Origin: DASPHG01 sp035629775
GTDB lineage: Bacteria; Actinomycetota; Thermoleophilia; Solirubrobacterales; Thermoleophilaceae
DNA: 32,826 nt
Reading direction: 5' to 3'
Assembly (NCBI GenBank): GCA_035629775.1
Contig: DASPHG010000038.1
Location: 1-32,826, forward strand
How positions within the stretch are numbered: the first letter of the stretch is position 1; every line of letters begins with the position of its first letter. The notes below the pieces were generated by a model. The model had not been told where the DNA came from. It ran no database searches and saw nothing but the letters and a program-made list of their open reading frames with translations. Both the position numbers and the translations under genes were made by a program. This document shows positions 1 through 7,489 of this stretch, piece by piece.

Positions 1-366
1 TACTCGTCGTTCAAGCTGCGCCCCGCCGCGATGTTCGCGCTGCCGGTGGTCCGCCGCCCCGCGGCCAGCTGGGTGACGCTGCTGGGCGGCGGCTACCTCG
101 CGTCCGGCCCGGCCGACGACTACCGGCTGCCGTCGCCACACCTGCCGATCGGCCTCGAGCTCGACTCGATGGAGGGCGCCGGCGAGGTGCAGACGCCCGT
201 CCACGGCGCCGCCGCCGATCGGCTCAGGGTCGGCGACCGCGTCTATCTCCGCCACGCGAAGGCGGGCGAGCTGTGCGAGCGGTTCGAATCGCTCTACCTC
301 GTCTCCGGCGGCCGGATCGTGGACCAGGTGCCGACGTACCGCGGCGAGGGCCGCAGCTTCCTATAG
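1..366 (+). CDS. Amino acid deaminase/aldolase, fold-III PLP family (3' end only)
   Basis: The reading frame is open from base 1, so the window holds only the C-terminal ~121 residues. The segment around RHAKAGELCERF, followed by VDQVPTYRGEG, resembles the C-terminal beta-barrel end of the alanine-racemase-like D-threonine aldolase/D-serine dehydratase family. In that family a His and a nearby Cys or Asp bind a metal beside the PLP. The His and Cys here are compatible with that, but the PLP lysine lies upstream, outside the window, so substrate cannot be judged. The gene converges on the lactone oxidase gene. From memory, these two families are often neighbours in actinobacteria. Both genes end on the same 6-base palindrome ctatag (361-366), each reading CTA-TAG. 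Family assignment is fairly sure; the exact activity is not. Confidence 0.75.
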   Translation, partial: YSSFKLRPAAMFALPVVRRPAASWVTLLGGGYLASGPADDYRLPSPHLPIGLELDSMEGAGEVQTPVHGAAADRLRVGDRVYLRHAKAGELCERFESLYLVSGGRIVDQVPTYRGEGRSFL

Positions 367-1758
367 GGGGACGGAGCCCTTTTCTTTCACGCCGAGCACG
401 CGCTCGACGTAGTCGTTCGTGAACACGCCGTCCGGGTCGAGCCGGGCGCGGACCGCCTGGAACGTGTCCCACTCGGGGTAGCGCGGCGCCAGCGTCGCCG
501 CGGTCTGGAAGTGGCGCTTGCCCCAGTGCGGGCGGCCGTCGTAGTCGTCCATGATCCGCTCGACGCCGCGGAAGTAGGAGTCGAAGTCCATCCCGCGGTA
601 CTGGTGGACCGCGATGTAGCACGTGTCGCGGGCGGCGGCGGTGCTCAGGAGGGCGTCGTCACCCTTCGTGAACCGGACCTCGTAGGGCATGGAGACCGGG
701 AGCCGGCGCCGCTCGATCAGGTCCACGACGCGCCGGATCGCCTCGGCCCCCGCCGCACGCGGGATCCCGTACTCCATCTCGGTGAACTTGATATTGCGTC
801 GGCTCGCGTACACGCGGTAGGCGTGGTCGACGACGCGCGAAGGCTGCATCAGCGGGACGATGCGCCGGTTGAGCGCGGGGATGATCCGCGGTGCGGCACG
901 GCCCGCCCAGAAGATCGCGGAGGGGATCGCGTTCTCGGCCACCACGTCGTTCAGCCAGCGCTTCCACGCCTCGGTCGGCTCCGTGTCGCGCTGGCTGCGC
1001 TCGCTCTCGCGCGTCATGACCCGCCCGGTGTAGGGGAAGCCGTAGAACTCGAAATGGTCGTTGGCCGCGACGAGGTCGTCGAGCGCGGCCAGCGTCTCGT
1101 CGAGCCCCCGCGGGAGGTCCAGCCGCTGGAGCGTGAAGAGCGGCACGCACCGGAGCGTCACGCCCGTGATCACGCCGAGCGCGCCCAGCGAGACCCGCGC
1201 GGCGCGGAAGGCCTCGGGATCGGCCTCGGGCGTCAGCGCGCGCACCTCGCCGTCGGCCGTAACCAGGCGGAGCGCGGCGACCTGCGCGCTCAGGTTCGGG
1301 AAGGTCGCGCCGGTGCCGTGCGTCGCAGTGGCGAGCGCGCCCGCGAGCTGCTGGCGATCGATGTCGCCCTGGTTCTCCATCGCGAGCCCGCGCTGCGCCA
1401 GCTCGGCCCCGAGCCGATGGAGCGTGATCCCTGCCTCGACCTCGACCAGCGTCCCGTCGACCGACAGGATCCGGTCGAGCGCGTCCATCCGGAGCATCAC
1501 CTCGTCCGTGCACGCGATGTCGGTGAACGAGTGGCCGGACGCAGAGACGCGGATGCGTAGCCCCTCGCCGGCCGCGCGGCGCACGGCCGCGACGACCTCG
1601 TCCTCGGACCGCGGCCGCTCGATCCGGACCGGCGCGCACCGCTGCTCGCCGGACCAGTTGACCCAGCGCTCGCTCAGCGCGGCGAAGCGGGCGCGGTGAC
1701 CTCGTCCTGAGCGGCCCAGTGCGCCTCGGGGTCCGGCGGGCGGTCGCGTAGGTACCAC
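361..1758 (-). CDS. FAD-dependent D-arabinono-1,4-lactone/L-gulonolactone oxidase family
   Basis: This is a sugar-acid lactone oxidase of the VAO/ALO flavoprotein family, about 465 aa. The N-terminal FAD-binding half contains VSASGHSFTDIACTD near residues 71-85; the His of the GHS motif (H76) is where animal gulonolactone oxidase attaches FAD covalently. The C-terminal ALO domain ends with the typical HWGKRHF and FTNDYVERVLG. The only standard start is GTG at 1758, which makes the gene overlap the end of trxB by 85 bases. Conserved sequence begins around residue 25 (FAALSERWVNW), and I see no in-frame ATG, GTG or TTG there. The 3' end lies in a REP-like repeat and shares its stop hexamer with the converging gene. 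It is the last gene of the minus-strand run. The substrate is unknown; alditol or uronolactone oxidation are alternatives. Confidence 0.85.
   Translation of the reverse strand: MVPTRPPAGPRGALGRSGRGHRARFAALSERWVNWSGEQRCAPVRIERPRSEDEVVAAVRRAAGEGLRIRVSASGHSFTDIACTDEVMLRMDALDRILSVDGTLVEVEAGITLHRLGAELAQRGLAMENQGDIDRQQLAGALATATHGTGATFPNLSAQVAALRLVTADGEVRALTPEADPEAFRAARVSLGALGVITGVTLRCVPLFTLQRLDLPRGLDETLAALDDLVAANDHFEFYGFPYTGRVMTRESERSQRDTEPTEAWKRWLNDVVAENAIPSAIFWAGRAAPRIIPALNRRIVPLMQPSRVVDHAYRVYASRRNIKFTEMEYGIPRAAGAEAIRRVVDLIERRRLPVSMPYEVRFTKGDDALLSTAAARDTCYIAVHQYRGMDFDSYFRGVERIMDDYDGRPHWGKRHFQTAATLAPRYPEWDTFQAVRARLDPDGVFTNDYVERVLGVKEKGSVPL
368..386 (+). repeat. REP-like element copy acting as probable terminator
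   Basis: GGGACGGAGCCC followed by TTTTCTT starts two bases after the + strand stop codon. The same core recurs at 13633-13650 and, inverted, at 14470-14498 around the RAYT transposase. A short GGG/CCC stem followed by a T-rich run could terminate the upstream + strand gene. On the other strand the element encodes the last residues (KEKGSVPL) of the lactone oxidase, so part of a repeat has become coding sequence. Confidence 0.55.
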
Positions 1759-2681
1759 TCGGCGTCGAGCGCGGCCTGGCAGCCGCTGCCCGCCGCGGTC
1801 ACGGCCTGGCGGTAGGTGTGGTCCACCAGGTCGCCCGCGGCGAAGACGCCGGAAAGCTTCGTCCGGGTGGACTTGCCCTCGGTCACCACGTAGCCCTCGT
1901 CGTCCAGCTCGACCTGGCCCTCCACGATCTTCGAGTTCGGCTCGTGGCCGATCGCGATGAACGCCCCGTCGATCTCGAGGCTCTGGCCGTCTCCGTCCTG
2001 AGTGTTGTCGAGGACGACCGTGTGCAGGGCACCGTCCTCCCCAGCCTCAAAACGGTCGACGACAAAGGGCGTGACGAGCTCGATGTTCTGGGTGTCCTTC
2101 GCGCGATCGAGCATGATCGCCGACGCGCGGAACTCGTCACGGCGGTGGACGATCTTGACGTCCTTGGCGAACTTGGCGAGGAACAGGGCGTCCTCCATCG
2201 CGGTGTCGCCGCCGCCCACGACGATCGTCGGCTTGTCACGGAAGAACGCTGCGTCGCAGGTGGCGCAGTAGGAGACGCCGCGGGCGGCGAGCTCATCCTC
2301 GCCCGGCACCCCGAGCTTCTTCGGCTCGGCACCCATCGCGAGGATCACGGCCTTGGCGCGGTACTCCTCGTCGCCGACGAAGACCCGGTGGAATCCGCCC
2401 TCTCGATCGAGCTGGACGCGGTCCACGTCCTCGGTCACGAGGCGCGCGCCGAAGCGCTCGGCCTGGTCGCGGAACTCCTGCATCATCTCCGGCCCCATCA
2501 CGCCGTCGCGATAGCCGGGGTAGTTCTCCACCTCGGTGGTCTGCTGGAGCAGGCCGCCCCAGGCGAAGCCCTCGAACACGAGCGGCTCGAGGTCGGCACG
2601 GGCGGTGTACAGCGCGGCCGTGTACCCGGCGGGCCCGCTGCCGATGATGATGACGTTCTCGACCTTGCCGTTCTCGCTCAC
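1674..2681 (-). CDS. trxB: Thioredoxin-disulfide reductase
   Basis: This 335-aa NADPH-dependent flavoenzyme reduces thioredoxin in the cytosol. An FAD-binding Rossmann motif GSGPAG lies at residues 14-19, the redox-active pair is in CATC (C139 and C142), and the NADPH motif GGGDTA is at about 156-161. The AAGDLVD motif near the C-terminus is the second FAD site. The C-terminus carries a tail of about 25 residues (RDRPPDPEAHWAAQDEVTAPASPR) beyond the usual end, overlapping the next gene's start. Translation begins at GTG 2681 with GGAGG seven bases upstream, and the GTG overlaps the TGA of the UPF0104 gene (GTGA), so translation is probably coupled. No thioredoxin gene is in the window. The call is firm. 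Confidence 0.96.
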   Translation of the reverse strand: MSENGKVENVIIIGSGPAGYTAALYTARADLEPLVFEGFAWGGLLQQTTEVENYPGYRDGVMGPEMMQEFRDQAERFGARLVTEDVDRVQLDREGGFHRVFVGDEEYRAKAVILAMGAEPKKLGVPGEDELAARGVSYCATCDAAFFRDKPTIVVGGGDTAMEDALFLAKFAKDVKIVHRRDEFRASAIMLDRAKDTQNIELVTPFVVDRFEAGEDGALHTVVLDNTQDGDGQSLEIDGAFIAIGHEPNSKIVEGQVELDDEGYVVTEGKSTRTKLSGVFAAGDLVDHTYRQAVTAAGSGCQAALDAEWYLRDRPPDPEAHWAAQDEVTAPASPR

Positions 2682-3838
2682 GTGGTGGCCTCCGCCGTTA
2701 CTTTACTTTCTGAAGTATAGGCGGCCGTGCCCCGATCCTCGGCCTCCCATTCCGAAACCGTATTCCGAAGTTGGACGTACGCGATGATCCCCGGCGGGAT
2801 CGGGAGCCAGAACGCGATGACCCGGTAGGTCAGCACGGCCGCGAACACGGTTGCCGTGGGGACGTCGAACAGCACGAAGGCGGCGATCATGCCCGCGTCC
2901 ACCGACCCGACTCCGCCGGCCGGCGAGGGGATCAGGTTGGCCGCCATCCCCACGAAGAACCCCTGCACCATCACGCCGAACGGGACGTCGCCGCCGTAGG
3001 CCTCGAAGCTGGCCCAGAGGATGCCGATGTTCGCCGCCCAGAATCCGAGCGCACCCGCCACCGCCATGAACCCGCGTCCCGGGTGGCGCACGTAGGCGAT
3101 CGCGGTGCGCACGCCCGTGGCAAGCGTCGCCGGGCCCTTTGCGAGCTTGCTCGCGATGCGCCCGAGGCGCTCGTGGCTCTGCGAGAAGTCGGCGAGGCGG
3201 CGCTCGACATCGCCCGGGATCAGCGCGACGAGCCCGAGGAGGACGAGGACGACGCCCGCGACGGAGGCGGGCACGATCGTCCCGCCGGAGGGGTTGCTGC
3301 CGGGCAGCACCCCGGTCCTCAGGAGGACGCCGAAGAGGATCAGCGCCACCAGGTAGAAGACGTAGGTCAGCGCGAGGAACGCGACCATGCGGCACGCCGC
3401 GCGCCGGCGCTCCATACCCGCCTTGCGCAGCGCCCAGTAGGTCACCACGAGCCCGCCGGCGCCGGCAGCCGAGAAGATCCTGGTGGCCGCCAGCCCCGCC
3501 ATCGTGATCTGGTAGCTCGCGCGGAGGTCGAGCCGCTCGTGCACCTTCTCCCCGACGTTTCCGCCGAGGATCCCTCGGAACAGCGCAACGTATGCCCCGA
3601 ACGCCGCCACGTTGAAGCCGATCGCGACGACGATCCAGTACCAGGTCGCGTCGTCCATCTTCTCGAGCGAGTCCTCGAAGCCGGCGATCTTCGGGAAGAC
3701 GACGTAGATCGCGACGATCCCGAGAAGGAGAATCGCGACGAAGTAGAGGAGCCGCCGCCGATCGCGCAGGAGGTTCGCGCCCTCCTCCACACGTGCGTCC
3801 TCCTCGAGGTCGACGAGGCGCTCGTGCTCGTCCGTCAC
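2678..3838 (-). CDS. UPF0104 / lysylphosphatidylglycerol synthase TM-like membrane protein
   Basis: A polytopic membrane protein of 386 aa with about eight hydrophobic segments. It has a charged N-terminus (residues 1-29), TM1 at about 30-50 and TM2 at about 66-90. The segment IPSPAGGVGSVDAG (303-316) matches the conserved P-x-P-GG-x-G signature of the UPF0104/AglD-like family. That family includes the flippase half of MprF, and many members are thought to translocate lipids or lipid-linked sugars. No aminoacyl-transferase domain is present, so it is not a full MprF. The GTG start at 3838 overlaps the PAP2 stop codon by four bases, and its own stop overlaps the trxB start in the same way. Placement directly after a PAP2/Aur1-like protein suggests a shared lipid substrate (inference). 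Confidence 0.82.
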   Translation of the reverse strand: MTDEHERLVDLEEDARVEEGANLLRDRRRLLYFVAILLLGIVAIYVVFPKIAGFEDSLEKMDDATWYWIVVAIGFNVAAFGAYVALFRGILGGNVGEKVHERLDLRASYQITMAGLAATRIFSAAGAGGLVVTYWALRKAGMERRRAACRMVAFLALTYVFYLVALILFGVLLRTGVLPGSNPSGGTIVPASVAGVVLVLLGLVALIPGDVERRLADFSQSHERLGRIASKLAKGPATLATGVRTAIAYVRHPGRGFMAVAGALGFWAANIGILWASFEAYGGDVPFGVMVQGFFVGMAANLIPSPAGGVGSVDAGMIAAFVLFDVPTATVFAAVLTYRVIAFWLPIPPGIIAYVQLRNTVSEWEAEDRGTAAYTSESKVTAEATT

Positions 3839-4776
3839 AGCCGTCTTGCCCCCAGCCGAACGGCCTCAGCGAGCGTCACGCCGGCGAGAAGGTCGACCAC
3901 GTAGTGCTCGCCGAGGTAGACGAGGGCGAAGCCGAGCGCCGCCGTATACGTCCATCCGACCGCGCCGTGACCCCGGCCGACGTCCGAGAGGACGTGCGCC
4001 GCCATCACGGAGGTGCCGAAGTGGAGGGATGGCATCGCGGCAAGCGGGTTCCCCGCAAGCGAATCGTAGAGCGGGCGCCAGAGCCTCCCCCAGTAGTGCT
4101 CGCCCGCGTCCACCATGATCCGCCGGACCGGTTCGATGTTCCCGTTCCTCGCCGCCCACCACGGCGGCGCGGTCGGCACCGTCCAGTAGACGACGCAGCC
4201 CAGATCGAAGACCGCGGCCATCTGGCCGGCAGCACGCGGGAACTGCTCGGGTCGCCGCCACAGCACGTATGAGACGGTCGTGTGCGGCACGAAGAACCAG
4301 ATCCAGTGGACCCAGGAGAGCCATAGGTCGTGGCGGCGGACGATCCCCTCTCCGCCCCCCAGCCTGCGCTGGAGGCGCACGCTCGGCGGCACGCCACGGC
4401 CGATCGCGCGATCCACCTGGATCGGATAGTCGACCCGCAGGCGGCGAAGCAGGCCGTCCGGGTCGTCGTTCGGCATCTCGTAGTGAGCCAGGTAGGCGAA
4501 CATCTGCAGCGCGTACACGCCGGCGTCGCGGAGCCGGGTGCGCGGGACTGCGAGCGTGAGCGCGTACGGGGACTGCCATGCGAGCGCGCTGACGACGGGG
4601 CGGGGCAGGTTCAGCCGGTGACGCAGGAGCGGGGCCGCGGCTCCGGCGACGACGGCTCCGGCCGCCAGCGTTCTGATCGCCCGGCGAACGTTCCGTTTTC
4701 GCCCGCGCGCCAAAGCGCGTCGAGGATATCTGCGGCTACCGCTTGACCACGTGGTGAGGCGCGGTGGGCGGCGCAT
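3835..4776 (-). CDS. PAP2-superfamily (Aur1/inositolphosphotransferase-like) membrane protein
   Basis: A membrane protein of up to 313 aa with phosphatidic-acid-phosphatase signatures. AMPSLHFG (catalytic His H252) and GEHYVVD (nucleophile-type H291 with D295) are spaced as in the PAP2_3/Aur1 group, which transfers or hydrolyses phosphoryl headgroups on lipids. Earlier hydrophobic segments lie near residues 35-50, 85-98, 150-172 and 185-205. The ATG at 4776 has only a weak ribosome site. The first 21 codons read as low-complexity basic sequence and overlap the upstream small ORF by 41 bases, so an in-frame TTG at 4713 is a credible alternative start. It sits upstream of the UPF0104 gene with a GTGA overlap. 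Whether it acts as a phosphatase or a transferase cannot be decided from sequence. Confidence 0.85.
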   Translation of the reverse strand: MRRPPRLTTWSSGSRRYPRRALARGRKRNVRRAIRTLAAGAVVAGAAAPLLRHRLNLPRPVVSALAWQSPYALTLAVPRTRLRDAGVYALQMFAYLAHYEMPNDDPDGLLRRLRVDYPIQVDRAIGRGVPPSVRLQRRLGGGEGIVRRHDLWLSWVHWIWFFVPHTTVSYVLWRRPEQFPRAAGQMAAVFDLGCVVYWTVPTAPPWWAARNGNIEPVRRIMVDAGEHYWGRLWRPLYDSLAGNPLAAMPSLHFGTSVMAAHVLSDVGRGHGAVGWTYTAALGFALVYLGEHYVVDLLAGVTLAEAVRLGARRL

Positions 4777-5020
4777 GCGGATCCCGCTTGAACCGGCCGG
4801 TCCTGCGGCGCTCCGCGAGGCCTTCCATCTGCTCGGTCCACTCCATGGCCTCGGCGGCGCTGTCCACGGGCGGACGGCTGCGCAGCACGGGGCCGACCTG
4901 GCTGCCGACGCCCCTCAGGACGTAGGCGTCGCGATTGGCGTCGTAGCGGAAGCCTGCGATCTTCGCGAGGCGGAGGGTGGCAGGACCTACCTGCCGGCGT
5001 GTACGTGGCGAGCGTCTGAT
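4736..5020 (-). CDS. Small basic protein ORF lacking a standard start codon
   Basis: Between the R2lox fusion and the PAP2 gene, one minus-strand frame is open for 95 codons and has protein-like composition. It contains KIAGFRYDANRDAYVLRG and GPVLR, then a Glu-rich helix-like stretch (AAEAMEWTEQMEGLAERR) and a basic tail. No ATG, GTG or TTG occurs in any frame between a strong AAGGAGG (5040-5034) and the conserved-looking part. The codon correctly placed after a second AGGAG (5029-5025) is ATC at 5020, and an in-frame TAA lies just upstream (5043-5041). Either an AUC start is used, an ATG was mutated, or the base is a sequencing error. I cannot name the family with confidence. The ORF overlaps the annotated PAP2 start by 41 bases. 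Confidence 0.5.
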   Translation of the reverse strand: MRRSPRTRRQVGPATLRLAKIAGFRYDANRDAYVLRGVGSQVGPVLRSRPPVDSAAEAMEWTEQMEGLAERRRTGRFKRDPHAPPTAPHHVVKR

Positions 5021-5066
5021 GGAGGGCTCCTTGCCTCCTTATACGCGCGGAAGCGCCGATCCCTGA

Positions 5067-6821
5067 TCAGGCAGCTGCGCCAACGGCCTGAACCGCATCG
5101 CCCTCGGCGATCGGCCCCGGCATGAGCTCGTCCGCCGGCGGGCAGTCGAGCCCGATCACGGCGAGCCGCCGCTTCAGAGCGCGGTACGCGTAGCCATAGA
5201 TCTGGGTCGAGTCGTAGCCGTAGGAGACGAAGCTCTCAGCGCTGTCCGCGTACGGCGGCACGAAGACGCGCACCGCCTTCGGCACCAGCTCGCGCACGCG
5301 GCGCTCGATGATCGGCCGGAAGCGCTCCGCGTCCTCCGCCATCACGTCCTTCAGGAAGCGAACGCCGAAGGCGATGTGGCGATGCTCGTCGCGCTCGACC
5401 ATCGAGAACCCCTTCTGGAACCCGGGGTAGAGCCCGTGGTCCTCCATGTACTGGAGGATCAGGCGCTGGCCGGTCATGGCCAGGACCCCCTCGATGATCA
5501 GGTGGTAGGTGGCGATCCCCTCGACGAACAGGTCGAGGTCATCCGGGGCGGCCTGGATCCGCTGGGCGACCTCGCGCAGCCCGCCGTCGAAGGTGTCGTG
5601 CCAGGCCGGGACCATCGTTGCCTCCAGCTCGCGCATCCGCCCGCGCAGGTCGTCGGCCGACAGCGCCATCACCTCGGCTCCGAAGCGGTCGAAGAACGCG
5701 GTGTGCCGCGCCTCGTCCACGAGCTGCGTGGCGAGGAACATCTCGACCTCCCCGCTGGGCGCAGCCAGCAGGAACGGCGCGAGGTCCGCGGTCACGCGCT
5801 CCTCGCCGATGTAGAAGGAGCCCAGGCTCCACGCGGTGTGCGCCTGCGACTCGGCGGGTGTCGTGACCCACTGCTCCTGGTCCACCGAGAAGTCGAGCTC
5901 GTGGGCCTTCCAGTTCTGCTTCTCCCACAGCGCGTAGAGCTGGCCGTAGGTCAGGAGGTCGCCGCCCGCACGGCGCTTGCCCTCCGACTCGTGCGCCGGA
6001 TCGCCCTGTCCGGGCGACGCCGCCGCCCCGTTCGCGCTCGAGCCCCAGCTCCCCGCCCGCGCCGACTGGAGCGCGCGCTGGCGCTCCTCGCGCGCCAGCT
6101 CCTCGTCGTCGCGCCCCTGCGCGCGGTCCATCCAGCGGCCGAGCAGGGTGACCGGGTAGATCAGGCCCTCGATCGACGTCAGCTGGAGCCGCATGGCGTC
6201 CGTGGGGCTCAGCTCGCGCTTCACCAGCTTGCGAAAGGTGTCGGGCGAGACGCTGACGACCGCGTCCGGAGTGCGGCCGTTCCCGGTCGTCGACACCTGA
6301 ATCGGCTCGCCGTCGCGCACCTCGATGTCCCACGAGCCCTCGCCGATCTCGTAGCGCAGCAGGTAGTTGTGCCCGCGCGTCCACGCGGGGTCGACCAGGT
6401 AGGGCAGCGAGCGATAGAGCAGATCGGGGTCCACGTTCCCGCCGTTCGCGAGCACGTCGGCCAGGTCGATCTCGCCGGTCGACATCGCGCGGAGCTTGCG
6501 CGCGCGCAGTCGGTTTCCGCGAATTCGCACCCGGCCGGACACGATCAGCCGGATCGGGCTGCCGCCGCCCGCCAGCTCGGCGAGGCCGCGAGCGTCGGTC
6601 GAGAGGTTGAAGTCGGTGCCGCCCTCGAGCCCCTCGCTCACCGTCGCGTGTCCCGAGTCGACCGCGACCGTGTACTCCCCGATCCCCGCAACGCACATCC
6701 CGAACCTGAGCGAGCCGGGGATCTTCGCGGCGGCGGCGGGCAATGTCTGGATTACCAGGCGCGCCGCGAGCTCCGGGTCGTTCCGTCCCATCTCCGCGAT
6801 TGCTTGAGGCGTCCGGTCCAT
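5067..6821 (-). CDS. SCP2-SCP2-R2lox fusion: R2-like ligand-binding Mn/Fe oxidase
   Basis: A 584-aa three-part protein. Residues ~40-115 and ~150-225 each resemble an SCP2 sterol/lipid-carrier domain (for example IRLIVSGRVRIRGNRLRARKL, split here by key residues 90-110, and DTFRKLVKRELSPTDAM). A hydrophilic linker (~235-290) leads to a ferritin-like R2lox domain. All six expected metal ligands are visible: E340, E370, H373, E444, E479 and H482. The tyrosine-valine pair that forms the family's unusual ether crosslink is also present (V343 = E340+3; Y439 = E444-5). Known R2lox proteins are about 300 aa, assemble a Mn/Fe centre, and have a long-chain fatty acid in the active site in crystals. 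A lipid-carrier fusion therefore suggests delivery of a lipid substrate (inference). The start ATG overlaps the MBL stop by one base (TGATG). The reaction is unknown. Confidence 0.85.
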   Translation of the reverse strand: MDRTPQAIAEMGRNDPELAARLVIQTLPAAAAKIPGSLRFGMCVAGIGEYTVAVDSGHATVSEGLEGGTDFNLSTDARGLAELAGGGSPIRLIVSGRVRIRGNRLRARKLRAMSTGEIDLADVLANGGNVDPDLLYRSLPYLVDPAWTRGHNYLLRYEIGEGSWDIEVRDGEPIQVSTTGNGRTPDAVVSVSPDTFRKLVKRELSPTDAMRLQLTSIEGLIYPVTLLGRWMDRAQGRDDEELAREERQRALQSARAGSWGSSANGAAASPGQGDPAHESEGKRRAGGDLLTYGQLYALWEKQNWKAHELDFSVDQEQWVTTPAESQAHTAWSLGSFYIGEERVTADLAPFLLAAPSGEVEMFLATQLVDEARHTAFFDRFGAEVMALSADDLRGRMRELEATMVPAWHDTFDGGLREVAQRIQAAPDDLDLFVEGIATYHLIIEGVLAMTGQRLILQYMEDHGLYPGFQKGFSMVERDEHRHIAFGVRFLKDVMAEDAERFRPIIERRVRELVPKAVRVFVPPYADSAESFVSYGYDSTQIYGYAYRALKRRLAVIGLDCPPADELMPGPIAEGDAVQAVGAAA

Positions 6822-7471
6822 CAGCTCACCGGCTCCATTATGGCCGTTGGTACGGGCGTCACGTCGGCGAACCGGCGCGCGTCCGCCGCGGTGCCGATGT
6901 GCTGACCCCAGTGCATGGGGACGGCCAGGCGCGGTTGGATCCGGCGAGCGGCCTCGGCGGCCTCCTCGGCGGTCATCACGTAGACCCCGCTCACGGGCAG
7001 GAGCGCGACGTCCACCCCGCTCACCTGGTCCATCTCGGGGATCACGTCGGTATCGCCCGCGTGGTACAGGCGCTCACCGCGGTGGTTCACGTCGTAACCG
7101 ACCCAACCCGCCTCCCGGGGGTGGAACGGCTTTCCGTCCGCGTCGCGCTTCGACGTGTTGTAGGCGGCCACCGCGCGGATCGACACGCCGTGGGCGAACT
7201 CGGGCTCGACGATCTCGCCGGGCGCGATCGAGATGACCCGTCCCCCCACCCGCTCGGCCACCGCAGCGGGGGCGATCAGCGCGGTCCGCTTGTGCGACAC
7301 CGCTTGGATGTCGCGCGGCGAGAAGTGGTCGTAGTGGCCGTGCGTCACCAGCACCAGGTCAGCCGGCGGCGCATCCGGCCCGACCCGGTAAGGGTCGATG
7401 TAGATGGTCGTGCGGCCCGCCCGGACACGGAAGCCGGAGTGGCCAAGCCACTCCACCGCGTCGATCAGCAC
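6821..7471 (-). CDS. UlaG-like metallo-beta-lactamase-fold hydrolase
   Basis: A 216-aa compact metal-dependent hydrolase. The N-terminal strand VEWLGHSGFRV and the metal motif HGHYDH (H44, H46, D48, H49) are typical of the UlaG/YtkL (UPF0173) branch of the MBL fold. HAGDTD and a late MHWG supply the remaining ligands. Family members cleave phosphodiester, ester or lactone bonds, and the substrate cannot be predicted here. GTG 7471 gives an N-terminus matching the family; the ribosome site is weak, consistent with coupling to the cupredoxin gene 18 bases upstream. Its stop overlaps the start of the SCP2-R2lox gene, so the two are likely co-translated and may act on the same lipid-derived compound (inference). 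Confidence 0.85.
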   Translation of the reverse strand: MLIDAVEWLGHSGFRVRAGRTTIYIDPYRVGPDAPPADLVLVTHGHYDHFSPRDIQAVSHKRTALIAPAAVAERVGGRVISIAPGEIVEPEFAHGVSIRAVAAYNTSKRDADGKPFHPREAGWVGYDVNHRGERLYHAGDTDVIPEMDQVSGVDVALLPVSGVYVMTAEEAAEAARRIQPRLAVPMHWGQHIGTAADARRFADVTPVPTAIMEPVS

Positions 7472-7489
7472 GGCTCGTCGATCGGCCGT

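Noticed and set aside
5036..5047. TATAAG as a promoter -10 box ahead of the small ORF
   Set aside because: It merges with the AAGGAGG ribosome site, leaving no room for a leader; more likely just the ribosome site.
5376..6905. Long + strand open frame antisense to the R2lox fusion
   Set aside because: Arg/Val/Leu/His-rich shadow of a GC-rich gene; the minus strand has complete, recognisable domains and proper junctions.
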